Source of the DNA: Chloroflexota bacterium
Lineage (GTDB): Bacteria > Chloroflexota > Anaerolineae > UBA1429
Assembly: GCA_021372475.1 (NCBI GenBank)
Contig: JAJFUJ010000215.1
Coordinates: 1-32,505, forward strand
Direction: 5' to 3'
Length of the DNA stretch: 32,505 nt
Shown one piece after another: positions 15,931-23,399 of the stretch (positions are counted from its first letter, which is position 1; the number at the start of each line of letters is the position of its first letter). Both the position numbers and the translations under genes were made by a program. The notes under the pieces were generated by a model. That model had not been told where the DNA came from. It made no database searches and saw nothing but the letters and a program-made list of their open reading frames with translations.

Positions 15931-16749
15931 TCAGTGAATTACCAACTTTTCATTCAGCGCCTGCTGCCAGTCTGCTATCAATGCTGGGATATCCTGGTAG
16001 GTAAAATCCGGTTTGATATCCGAAAGAGCGATATCTTTAGTAGTGGTAACCCCGGTCATCACCAGAATGGTTGTCATACCCAGACGCTGGCCGCCCAGGA
16101 TGTCTGTTTCCAGGCGATCGCCGAGAGAGGCTGCTTCTGATGGCATGATGTCGAGTTCCTGTAACACCTGGTGGAAAATTGCCGGCTCGGGCTTGCCGAT
16201 ATACAGCGGTTCCTGGTCGGTGGCAGCTTCGATCGCCGCGATGATGCTACCTGCTCCCGGAATTAGCTCGTTTTCTACAGGGAATGTCTTATCAGGATTG
16301 GTGCCAATAAACGTGGCGCCGTGCCGTATCGCGATAGTTGCCGTCGTCAGCTTTTCAAAAGATATCGTTCGATCAAGGCCAGCGACTACATAATCTGCAT
16401 CTTGGCCGGCTAACCTGAAGCCGCGCTTGACAAACTCCTGTACCAGCGCTTCCTCGCCAACGACAAATACTCCCGCGCCCGCGGGCGCCTGCTCAGCGAG
16501 GTACGCTGCCGCTGCTGCACCGGAGGTCAGGATTTTATCTGCTGCCAGATCGATTCCCATCGCCTGCAATTTTGTCATTACGGAATCCTGGTTCATGGTG
16601 GCATTATTGGTCACCGCTTTATACCTGATATTGTTTTTCTCAAGAAACGCGAATAGTTGCGCACAACCTGGCAAGGCCTTCTTGCCGCGGTACAGCACAC
16701 CATCCATATCGGTCACCAAAGCCTTAATTTTAGCCAATTCGGCTTGCAT
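15931..16749 (-). CDS. HAD-IIA family phosphatase (NagD/AraL-like)
   Basis: A 272-residue haloacid dehalogenase-type sugar or nucleotide phosphatase. Motif I is TDMDGVLYRGKK, with the nucleophile D14 and acid D16. Motif II is TNNATMNQ. The IIA cap carries GEEALVQEFVKRGFRLAGQDADYVVAGLDR. Motif III/IV appear as GKPEPAIF and SLGDRLETDILGG. Substrates of such proteins are broad, so I give no specific one. The frame extends to 16779, but AGGAG five bases before the ATG at 16749 sets the start. It begins 11 bp after the amidohydrolase stop, and 42 bp separate it from the peptidase gene. Confidence 0.92.
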   Translation of the reverse strand: MQAELAKIKALVTDMDGVLYRGKKALPGCAQLFAFLEKNNIRYKAVTNNATMNQDSVMTKLQAMGIDLAADKILTSGAAAAAYLAEQAPAGAGVFVVGEEALVQEFVKRGFRLAGQDADYVVAGLDRTISFEKLTTATIAIRHGATFIGTNPDKTFPVENELIPGAGSIIAAIEAATDQEPLYIGKPEPAIFHQVLQELDIMPSEAASLGDRLETDILGGQRLGMTTILVMTGVTTTKDIALSDIKPDFTYQDIPALIADWQQALNEKLVIH

Positions 16750-16760
16750 ACCAGCTCCTA

Positions 16761-18092
16761 TCAACTTAATCTTTGCCATAGAATTGTTGTTACTTCACGC
16801 GCGTGCGCAACTATTTGCTCCACATCGACGGTTTGGTATTTACCTTGGCGGTATAAAACTTTGCCACCCACGATGACGGTATCCACCCGCATCCCATTGT
16901 TGCCAAGCAACAATTGCCTATACAGCTCGGGCACATTATCTGGCCAAGAACCGAACATATCGATCAGTATCAGGTCGGCGAGTGCGCCCACCTCCAGGCT
17001 GCCGATCCGTTCGCCTGTCAGCGTCGAAGCCATCATTGCGTTTGTTTTGGTAAGCACCTTTGCAAAGAATGCCAACGTGGCCTCTCGGTCCGGCAGCGTT
17101 GCCTGCATCTGGGCATACAAGGCAGCCTGCGCCTCACCAAGCATATCATATGCTACACCATCTGTCCCCAGGCAAATGGCCTGTCCCTCGGCTGCATATT
17201 CGAGGATACGCGCTAAGCCCACACCGGTTATAATATTGGCATGGGGAACGTGTGCCAGCCAGGCGCCGCTCTGCCGGAGCAAGTCGCGATCCTGCTGGCT
17301 AAGGTAAACCGCATCGGCCAGCAGTGTACGCTTGCTCAGCACGCCCCAACGGCGTAAACGAGCGGTGGGAGAAACACCATAACTGAGGGCGCAATCTCGG
17401 CCGGCATACAGGCTCTCGCCAACTATACCATGGAAGCCAATCCGAGCGATTGCCGCAGCCCCCACAGCATAAGACAACGCTGTGTCAGATATAAAATGGC
17501 AGGTATCCAATCCCATGCTTGCTGACAACAACGCTTCGCCCCTCGCGCGCTCTGCAAAGCGAATGTTCTCATCGACGGCCACCCTGCCGGAAGCGCTACC
17601 CTCATGGTCCGAGACAGCATAGGCAATGTTAGCGCGCAGCCCGACCTGGAGCACCGCCTCAGCAACTGCATCCAACGCGTAGCGAACGGCGCCTGGAGCA
17701 GAAAGCAGGTCAAAAACACAGGTTGTGCCGTAACGCAGCGCTTCCACTGCCGATAACAGCGCACTATAACGAATCGCCTTGTAATCAAGCGCGGATGCGT
17801 AACGGCGCCAAAATTCGAGCGTCTCACCGCCGGCCGCCACCCGATCTAGCGCTGGTAGCCTATATCCGCGGGCGAGAATGCGGCTCATGCGTGTGTGGGC
17901 GTTGATGAAACCTGGCATGAGCAGTTTCTGCTGGCCATCCAGGCGTGGTTCGTTCGGAAATTGTGCGGCGAGCTCCGTTGTTGTACCAATGCGCGCGATT
18001 CGTCCACTAGAAATTAGCAGCGCTCCGTCAGCAATTGGCGCCATTTCCGCATTTAGGGCTGGAATAGTTATATGAGTAATGAGCATCGCCAT
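16761..18092 (-). CDS. SsnA-like amidohydrolase family protein with a degenerate metal site
   Basis: A 443-residue TIM-barrel protein of the TRZ/ATZ/SsnA amidohydrolase group, with N- and C-terminal beta pieces ending in GSLEVGALADLILID. Segments such as LRANIAYAVSDHEG, DENIRFAERA, LSQQDRDLL and LGTDGVAYDM follow SsnA of E. coli as I remember it. Most metal ligands are gone. HxH reads H66-T-R68; the FHIH-type histidine is I223 in FHGIVGE; the third-strand histidine is D260 in LLADAVY. E226 and D311 remain. Three codons checked on the DNA are CGC, ATA and GAT. A classic zinc hydrolase activity is therefore unlikely. It lies divergent from yedF, another gene of the same selenium-associated set. 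The ATG at 18092 has a weak ribosome site; a second ATG lies two codons on. Confidence 0.85.
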   Translation of the reverse strand: MAMLITHITIPALNAEMAPIADGALLISSGRIARIGTTTELAAQFPNEPRLDGQQKLLMPGFINAHTRMSRILARGYRLPALDRVAAGGETLEFWRRYASALDYKAIRYSALLSAVEALRYGTTCVFDLLSAPGAVRYALDAVAEAVLQVGLRANIAYAVSDHEGSASGRVAVDENIRFAERARGEALLSASMGLDTCHFISDTALSYAVGAAAIARIGFHGIVGESLYAGRDCALSYGVSPTARLRRWGVLSKRTLLADAVYLSQQDRDLLRQSGAWLAHVPHANIITGVGLARILEYAAEGQAICLGTDGVAYDMLGEAQAALYAQMQATLPDREATLAFFAKVLTKTNAMMASTLTGERIGSLEVGALADLILIDMFGSWPDNVPELYRQLLLGNNGMRVDTVIVGGKVLYRQGKYQTVDVEQIVAHAREVTTILWQRLS

Positions 18093-18158
18093 AACTACCG
18101 GCTTCCGTGATCCGCCAGGGGCACCGCCTACATGCCACTAGACTACCTATCAGCAATC

Positions 18159-18187
18159 TTGATGATATTACTATAAATTGGTATACT
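18159..18187 (+). promoter_or_regulatory. Sigma-70-type promoter for yedF
   Basis: TTGATG (18159-18164) and TATACT (18182-18187) are separated by 17 bp. Start of transcription is expected near 18194, giving a leader of about 20 bases that contains the GGGAGGG ribosome site. Confidence 0.75.
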
Positions 18188-18193
18188 TGTCGA
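18165..18193 (-). promoter_or_regulatory. Possible promoter for the SsnA-like / HAD / yugP / rlmN / rpe run
   Basis: On the minus strand TCGACA (18193-18188) and TAATAT (18170-18165) are 17 bp apart. It overlaps the yedF promoter almost completely, face to face. The start would be near 18158, about 65 bases before the ATG. Confidence 0.45.
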
Positions 18194-18214
18194 GAATTCA
18201 GTCGGGAGGGATTT

Positions 18215-18811
18215 ATGCACACTATTGATGCCCGAGGGCTAGCCTGTCCTCAACCCGTAATAATGACACGCAACGAAATGCTGCGATGCGATGAGCTACA
18301 AGTGCTTGTTTCAGGCCAGGACTCTGTCAATAATATCCGAAGACTGGCCGATAAATCCGGTTGGCTGGTCGAGGTCTCCCAACGCAGCGGGAGTTTTGAA
18401 CTAACTCTGAAAAAGGGCAATAGCGCCGTAGAACCACTCATCACACCGGATGTCGAGCAGTCTTGTGAGCTCTCCAGCAAGTCTGTTATTCTCGTCGCGA
18501 GCCGCGAGATGGGACGAGGTAATACTGAGCTGGGTGAAATCCTCAGCAAGAGCTTTTTTTACGCACTAAGCGAAGCGAACACTAAACCACAAACTCTTAT
18601 CTTGATAAACTCAGGCATAACGCTAGCCATTCAAGATTCGCCAGTGCTGGAAGCGCTCCAAAAACTGGCTGCCAAGGGAGTCGAAATATTGGTTTGCGGA
18701 ACCTGCCTGGGCTACCTGAACCTCCGTGAAAAGCTGGCAGTAGGCTCCGTTACGAATATGTACACCATCGTCGAGATACTGCTCTCCGCCGGGCATACTA
18801 TCACTCTGTAG
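18215..18811 (+). CDS. yedF: YedF, selenium-metabolism-associated sulfurtransferase-like protein
   Basis: A 198-residue two-domain protein. Residues 1-70 are a TusA/SirA domain with the key cysteine C11 in ARGLACPQPV. Residues 87-198 are a DsrE-like domain with ILINSGITLA, DSPVLEALQKLAAKGVEIL and a CxxC pair C161/C164 in CGTCLGYLNL. This is the architecture of the YedF family linked to selenium use and selenium-dependent molybdenum hydroxylases, where SsnA also occurs. It probably carries persulphide or perselenide. The frame is open back to 18107, but GGGAGGG five bases before the ATG at 18215 and the promoter place the start there. Convergent with the next gene with a 6-bp gap. No selD or hydroxylase gene is in the window. 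Confidence 0.93.
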   Translation: MHTIDARGLACPQPVIMTRNEMLRCDELQVLVSGQDSVNNIRRLADKSGWLVEVSQRSGSFELTLKKGNSAVEPLITPDVEQSCELSSKSVILVASREMGRGNTELGEILSKSFFYALSEANTKPQTLILINSGITLAIQDSPVLEALQKLAAKGVEILVCGTCLGYLNLREKLAVGSVTNMYTIVEILLSAGHTITL

Positions 18812-18817
18812 CGTCAG

Positions 18818-19714
18818 TCACGCTTTAACAGGGAGCTCGCAGTTCGATAATTGTTCGATCACTTTGACAACAGCGGAGTGGTCGAGGTCACCCCAACCGT
18901 TGGCCAGCATAGCAGAATATAATTCGTGAGCGAGCGCCGATGCTGGAAGACTTGCCCCATAAGCCCTGGCCGTTTCACGAATGATGTTCAGGTCCTTATA
19001 ATGGAATCGGCTGCGGAACCCGGGGGTATAGTCGCCCTTGAGGATACGCGGACCGCGCACATCCATCACCCTCGTCTGGGCATAACCTGCCGAGAGCACC
19101 TGGATGATGATTTCAGGATCCACGCCGGCCTTGGCGCCGAGCACCAACGCTTCAGACATGCCGATCAAGTTAAGGGCCACCTGTATCTGATTACAGGCTT
19201 TGACCACCTGGCCTGAGCCGGATGGTCCGCACAACGTCGCTTTCCCCAGCAGACTAAACACGGGCAAGGCACGTTCGTAGAGCGCCGCTTCTCCCCCCAC
19301 CATAATTGAGAGACGCGCTTCGCGGGCGCCTACCTCGCCACCGCTCACCGGAGCATCCAGCATAGGGCAATTGGTTTGCGCCGCAGCTTCAGCGACTCGC
19401 TTCGCCATTACAGGACTTATCGAAGACATATCAATTAGCAGTGTGCCTGGCTTGACCGCGGAGAGAACTCCGCCCTCCCCCAGATAAACCTTTTCCACAT
19501 CAGGCGAATCAGGCACCATGCTGATAACAATCGCCGCTGTAGAAACGGCCTCGCTAATACTCTTGCAGCCGACTGCGCCTTGGATTATCGCTCGTTCAAC
19601 GTTGGCAGGCTGCAAGTCGTATGCCTTAACGGTATAGCCGCCTTTCAGTAAATGTCCGGCCATCGGCATCCCCATGATACCGAGACCGATAAAGCCTATT
19701 ACTCCCTTATTCAT
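18818..19714 (-). CDS. NAD(P)-dependent beta-hydroxyacid dehydrogenase (3-hydroxyisobutyrate dehydrogenase family)
   Basis: A 298-residue two-domain dehydrogenase. Rossmann motif GFIGLGIMGMPMAGHLLKGG starts at residue 6. MLDAPVSGGEVGAREARLSIMVGG is the substrate-binding signature. The catalytic lysine is in SGQVVKACNQ, and the C-terminal helix domain ends with HKD-like FHYKDLNII. Family members reduce tartronate semialdehyde or oxidise 3-hydroxyisobutyrate or related acids; which one is not decidable. Start: the ATG at 19714 with AGGCGG just ahead; the longer frame to 19765 crosses the promoter. Monocistronic, with its own near-consensus promoter. Confidence 0.93.
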   Translation of the reverse strand: MNKGVIGFIGLGIMGMPMAGHLLKGGYTVKAYDLQPANVERAIIQGAVGCKSISEAVSTAAIVISMVPDSPDVEKVYLGEGGVLSAVKPGTLLIDMSSISPVMAKRVAEAAAQTNCPMLDAPVSGGEVGAREARLSIMVGGEAALYERALPVFSLLGKATLCGPSGSGQVVKACNQIQVALNLIGMSEALVLGAKAGVDPEIIIQVLSAGYAQTRVMDVRGPRILKGDYTPGFRSRFHYKDLNIIRETARAYGASLPASALAHELYSAMLANGWGDLDHSAVVKVIEQLSNCELPVKA

Positions 19715-19744
19715 TTCGCCGCCTTTTGAGTAAAATATAGGTGA

Positions 19745-19772
19745 ATTATAAGATTGGCTTGGCAAGCGTCAA
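19745..19772 (-). promoter_or_regulatory. Sigma-70-type promoter of the beta-hydroxyacid dehydrogenase gene
   Basis: Minus strand TTGACG (19772-19767), a 16-bp spacer and a perfect TATAAT (19750-19745). The start site would be near 19738, about 24 bases before the ATG at 19714. Confidence 0.7.
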
Positions 19773-19826
19773 TCACCCTAAGCGGGGCAGCCTAAATACC
19801 GAAAACACCAACGGAATGCGAGTAAT

Positions 19827-20537
19827 ATGGAAGTTCAGATAGGTGTCGCCAAAGTAAGCAAGTATGCCAGCTCCGAATCAGGAGATACGGTAGAGACGAT
19901 TGAACGCCCAGGAGGGGGGATATCGATTGTCCTCGTGGATGGCCAACGCAGCGGCCGCGCTGCCAAGATAATCAGCAATATCGTCGCCCGTAAGGCAATA
20001 TCGCTGCTTGGTGAGGGCGTGCGCGACGGCGCAGCCGCCCGAGCAACGCACGATTACCTGCGCATGCACCGCAATGGACAGGTTTCCGCCGACTTGGAAC
20101 TTGTCTCGGTAGATCTGCGAACGCGCTCGGTTGTTATTTCACGGAATACACGCTGCCCCATCCTTTGTTCACAGCAAGGCGCTATGCGTATGCTGGACGA
20201 AGAGAGTGAACCGATTGGAATTCATCCGAACACAAAACCGGTCATCGTCGAGCTAGAGTTGCAGGCCGGCACCTATATTGCTGCTTACACCGACGGTGCA
20301 GCCGAAGCGGGCGCTGGCGGTGCGGGGCGACTTGATTTAGCCCAATTCGTTATACAGGCAGCACGGGATCAACTGCCAGCTCAGGAATTGGCAGACCAGA
20401 TGTTAGGAGCTGCCTTGATTGCCGATTCAGGCCGCCCCAATGACGACATCAGCATTGCCGTGCTATCGATACTGCCGCGGGAAGTACCGACAGGGGCGCG
20501 CCGCCTGAGTGTATATTTCCCAATACCATCAGGATAA
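19827..20537 (+). CDS. SpoIIE/PP2C-type serine phosphatase domain protein
   Basis: A 236-residue stand-alone phosphatase domain without any sensor. Metal-binding acidic positions are visible as VLVDGQRSG (D38-G39), AAYTDGAAEAG (D156-G157) and RPNDDISIAVL (D206-D207). A conserved EGVRDGAAARATHDYL block and ISRNTRCPIL lie between. SpoIIE-type enzymes dephosphorylate serine on anti-sigma antagonist proteins, so a regulatory role is likely. The first motif reads DGQRSG where DGxGxG is common, so one glycine is Arg. No anti-sigma antagonist or RsbW-like kinase is encoded nearby. ATG at 19827 has only weak ribosome-site pairing (GGAA). The small P-loop gene follows by 12 bp. Confidence 0.82.
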   Translation: MEVQIGVAKVSKYASSESGDTVETIERPGGGISIVLVDGQRSGRAAKIISNIVARKAISLLGEGVRDGAAARATHDYLRMHRNGQVSADLELVSVDLRTRSVVISRNTRCPILCSQQGAMRMLDEESEPIGIHPNTKPVIVELELQAGTYIAAYTDGAAEAGAGGAGRLDLAQFVIQAARDQLPAQELADQMLGAALIADSGRPNDDISIAVLSILPREVPTGARRLSVYFPIPSG

Positions 20538-20549
20538 CTAACAGGCAAA

Positions 20550-20948
20550 ATGGGACGCTTAGCCGCAATCCCGCTGCCGCCTTTGATACCAGGGCGTATC
20601 ACGGTGGTGGGCGTATGCGGAGCCGGCAAGAGCTCACTTGTTGCCGAGTTGTGCGCAAGAGGCTACGACGCGCACGAGTGCCTGCAAGAGCATTCATTTC
20701 TTGCTGATATGTGGCGGCGTGTTTCACGGCCACAAGTGCTGGTTATGCTACATGCTGCTCGTCAGACATTACTTTTACGGTCGTATAGTTATGTATCCCC
20801 CGCATTGTACCAGGATCAAATTAACAAATTGGCTCACGCATGTGCACACGCGCAGATTTATGTAAATACGGATAACCTAGAAATTCAGTCAGTGGGCAGC
20901 TTAGTTTTGAGCTATTTAGCCTTACACCACATACCTTCCAGATTTTGA
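20550..20948 (+). CDS. Small P-loop NTPase, kinase-like
   Basis: A 132-residue protein with a Walker A GVCGAGKSS (21-29) right after a short strand, then a QEHSFLADMW motif (46-55). After it comes VLVMLHAARQTLL in the place of a Walker B strand, and QIYVNTDNLEIQSVGSLVLSYLAL at the end. The layout resembles small nucleoside-kinase or adenylate-kinase-like folds that I recall as uncharacterised proteins in Chloroflexota. Their arginine-rich lid (RRR) is missing here. No substrate can be named. It probably forms an operon with the SpoIIE-type phosphatase. Its stop codon lies inside the -35 of the secD promoter. Confidence 0.75.
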   Translation: MGRLAAIPLPPLIPGRITVVGVCGAGKSSLVAELCARGYDAHECLQEHSFLADMWRRVSRPQVLVMLHAARQTLLLRSYSYVSPALYQDQINKLAHACAHAQIYVNTDNLEIQSVGSLVLSYLALHHIPSRF

Positions 20949-20972
20949 CAGAGTTTCGGCTCAAGCTATACT
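20945..20972 (+). promoter_or_regulatory. Sigma-70-type promoter for secD-secF-thiI
   Basis: A perfect -35 TTGACA (20945-20950) overlaps the TGA of the P-loop gene. It is followed after 16 bp by TATACT (20967-20972). Start near 20979, leader of about 40 bases. Confidence 0.75.
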
Positions 20973-21018
20973 CATACCCTGGTGTTCATACCCGCAACTC
21001 GGTATTGAGAGGAAGAGC

Positions 21019-22383
21019 ATGCAGAAACGCGATATCCGGTTGCTTGTCTTGATTGCAATAATTACAGCGCTAGCAATCTGGGTAGTGCTTCCCACAAATC
21101 CAGGTATTCATATACGTCTTGGAGAAACCACACTCGACCGCGATATCAAGCTGCTGCTAGGCCTCGATCTACAAGGCGGAATGCAATTATTGCTTCAGCC
21201 GGACATCCCAGCCGGACAAACTGTCTCTGCAGAAGACATGCAGGCCGTCAAGAAAATCGTGGAAAACCGCGTCAACGGCATGGGCGTCACCGAGCCGGTC
21301 GTCCAACTGGTTGGCGCAGACCGCATCCTGGTGGAGATGCCGGGCATCAAAAACTCGGAGGAGGCCGTCGCCAGTTTACGCCAAACCGGCTCAATGGAGT
21401 GGGTAGATGTCGGCAACCAGTATTTCCCAGCGGGCACAGCCATTTCGACTACCTATCAGCTCTATGGAACGCTCGATACCATTACTTCGACCACCCCTCT
21501 TACGGATGTTTATAAAACAATACTCACCGGTAAATATTTAAAGACAGCGCAAGTTGAGTTCAGCAACACCGGCGCCCCCATGATTGCATTTCAACTAAAC
21601 TCTGAAGGTGCACAGATTTTCGTCGATCACACCACTAACAATATCGATAAATACATCGCTATCGTTCTAGATGGCGTGGTTATCTCTTGCCCGCGTATCA
21701 ATTCGGCTATTCCAGACGGCTCCGGTGTCATCGAAGGGCAGTTCACGGCAGATGAAGCGACGGCTCTGGTGCTACAACTGCGTTACGGCGCGCTACCCGT
21801 TGCGCTCAAGGTTGTCGATACCCGGGAGATTGGTCCATCATTGGGCCAGGATTCCATCACTAAAAGTGTGAAGGCCGGCATTATCGGCTTGGTGGTAGTG
21901 TTGCTCTTTATGATGATTCACTACCGCCTGCCCGGTTTTCTGACGGACCTATCTCTGATTATCTATGCTCTTATCACGGTAGCGCTTTACAAACTGATCC
22001 CAGTTACTCTGACTTTGCCAGGTATCGCTGGCTTTCTGCTCTCGATTGGTATGGCTGTAGACGCAAATGTGTTGATTTTTGAACGTATGCGCGAGGAGCT
22101 ACGCGCCGGGAAGACTTTACAGAGAGCAATTAACTCCGGATTTAAGCGCGCATGGTCGGCTATCCTGGATTCAAATATCTCCGTCTGGATTACCTGTTTT
22201 ATCCTGTACATGTTTGGCAACAGTTTTGGCGCCAGCACCGTCAAGGGATTTGCTATTACCCTGGCATTGGGCGTGCTGGTGAGCATGTTTACGGCCGTTA
22301 CGGTAACCAGGACTTTTGTGAGCGTGGCCTTTGCTATCGGCGGCGAAAAGATACGCGAGCACAAATGGCTGCTCGGGATATAA
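21019..22383 (+). CDS. secD: Protein translocase subunit SecD
   Basis: A 454-residue RND-like membrane protein. With SecF it uses the proton gradient to help SecYEG-exported proteins leave the outer side. An N-terminal transmembrane helix (about 7-25) is followed by the LLGLDLQGGMQLLL motif and the P1 domain (VVQLVGADRILVEMPGI). Next come the head region (FQLNSEGAQIFVDHTTN, then LDGVVISCPRINSAIPDGSGVIEGQFTADEA) and five C-terminal helices with GFLLSIGMAVDANVLIFERMREE, a family signature with the conserved Asp. The ATG at 21019 has AGAGGAAGAG upstream. Length is normal for the separate-subunit form. Confidence 0.97.
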   Translation: MQKRDIRLLVLIAIITALAIWVVLPTNPGIHIRLGETTLDRDIKLLLGLDLQGGMQLLLQPDIPAGQTVSAEDMQAVKKIVENRVNGMGVTEPVVQLVGADRILVEMPGIKNSEEAVASLRQTGSMEWVDVGNQYFPAGTAISTTYQLYGTLDTITSTTPLTDVYKTILTGKYLKTAQVEFSNTGAPMIAFQLNSEGAQIFVDHTTNNIDKYIAIVLDGVVISCPRINSAIPDGSGVIEGQFTADEATALVLQLRYGALPVALKVVDTREIGPSLGQDSITKSVKAGIIGLVVVLLFMMIHYRLPGFLTDLSLIIYALITVALYKLIPVTLTLPGIAGFLLSIGMAVDANVLIFERMREELRAGKTLQRAINSGFKRAWSAILDSNISVWITCFILYMFGNSFGASTVKGFAITLALGVLVSMFTAVTVTRTFVSVAFAIGGEKIREHKWLLGI

Positions 22384-22402
22384 GGATGGAGAGCAAGTAA
22401 CG

Positions 22403-23323
22403 ATGCTAAAACTCGTCGAGAAAAAACGTTGGTACTTTATAATCTCAGCCATCATGATTATCCCGGGGTTGATTAGTATGATTGTCACTACAATCGGCAC
22501 CGGCTCTCCGTTCAGAACCAGCATCGACTTTAACGGCGGTTCTCTCTGGGAAGTTCAATTCACCCAGCCAATAACGCCTTCTGAAATTATGACTATCTTT
22601 AAGGATAACGGTTATTCGGATGTCACTGTTCAGACGGTTACCAATGACCGCACAGTATCAATTCGCACAGTCACGCTTGAACAGGAAGAGAAACAGGCCT
22701 TGCTTGCAAAACTCCAGGAAAAGTATGGTGAAGCCACCGAGCTGCGCTTCTCCAGCGTTGGGCCTTCAATAGGCCAGGAGACCACCCGGGCAGCCGTAGT
22801 GGCCATTATCGCCACTTCGCTTGCAACGCTTCTTTTTGTCGCGCTGGCATTCCGTAAAGTACCGCATGCCTTCCGTTACGGTGTTTGCGCAACGTTAAAA
22901 ATGGTTCATGATATTCTATTTCTGCTAGGTCTGGCCAGTATTCTGGGCAATCTTGTCGGATGGGAGGTCGATTCGCTCTTTTTGACGGCAGTACTGACGG
23001 TTGTTGGGTTCTCTGTGCAAGATGTGATTGTCGTTTTTGACCGCATCCGCGAAAACGTACAAAAGTACAAGGGTGAAGACCTGGACACAATTATTGATCG
23101 CAGCCTCACGGAGACACTCAAGCGTTCACTTACTACCCAGTTGAATTCTATATTCGTCATGGTCGCGATCATACTCTTTGGCGGTGTGACAATCCGCCAA
23201 TTTCTATTGACCATGTTGATTGGCATGGTTGCAGGAACCTATTCATCTCTCTTTTTTGCTGTACCCTTGCTCTCGGTATGGAACAATCGGGTACTGCGAC
23301 GACAACAACATGGTACTGCTTAG
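22403..23323 (+). CDS. secF: Protein translocase subunit SecF
   Basis: A 306-residue partner of SecD. An N-terminal helix (about 10-35) leads to TSIDFNGGSLWEVQF, the periplasmic domain with FSSVGPSIGQETTRAAVVA, and five helices. These carry the VVGFSVQDVIVVFDRIRENV motif (conserved Asp) and the SLTETLKRSLTTQLNSIFVMVAIILFGG segment. The frame extends upstream into secD, but the family start is the ATG at 22403, 19 bp after the secD stop, with GGAGAG about ten bases ahead. Confidence 0.97.
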   Translation: MLKLVEKKRWYFIISAIMIIPGLISMIVTTIGTGSPFRTSIDFNGGSLWEVQFTQPITPSEIMTIFKDNGYSDVTVQTVTNDRTVSIRTVTLEQEEKQALLAKLQEKYGEATELRFSSVGPSIGQETTRAAVVAIIATSLATLLFVALAFRKVPHAFRYGVCATLKMVHDILFLLGLASILGNLVGWEVDSLFLTAVLTVVGFSVQDVIVVFDRIRENVQKYKGEDLDTIIDRSLTETLKRSLTTQLNSIFVMVAIILFGGVTIRQFLLTMLIGMVAGTYSSLFFAVPLLSVWNNRVLRRQQHGTA

Positions 23324-23342
23324 CTATTTCTCTAGCGTTTGG

Positions 23343-23395
23343 CCGGGAGCACAGCCTGTATAACCAGGTAGGCTCCCGGTTTCTTAATCCGGGAG
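23343..23395 (+). promoter_or_regulatory. Switchable hairpin in the secF-thiI gap that can bury the thiI ribosome site
   Basis: Three segments: CCGGGAGC (23343-23350), GCTCCCGG (23372-23379) and CCGGGAG (23389-23395). The middle one pairs perfectly with either neighbour. Pairing with the first gives an 8-bp stem followed by a weak T-rich run (TTTCTT). Pairing with the last gives a 7-bp stem with a 9-base loop that covers the GGGAG ribosome site of thiI. The two folds exclude each other. Whether this regulates anything is inference. Confidence 0.5.
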
Positions 23396-23399
23396 TACA

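Noticed and set aside
16750-16779. ATG at 16779 as start of the HAD phosphatase
   Set aside because: No ribosome site, overlaps the amidohydrolase end, whereas the ATG at 16749 has AGGAG at five bases.
19726-19752. TTGAGT-15-TATAAG as a promoter for the SpoIIE-type gene
   Set aside because: Spacer of only 15 bp and a non-consensus -10. It overlaps the better opposing promoter, so chance similarity from the A/T-rich stretch is likely.
23324-23399. TPP riboswitch before thiI
   Set aside because: The gap is only 76 bases and lacks the conserved CUGAGA-type thi-box elements.
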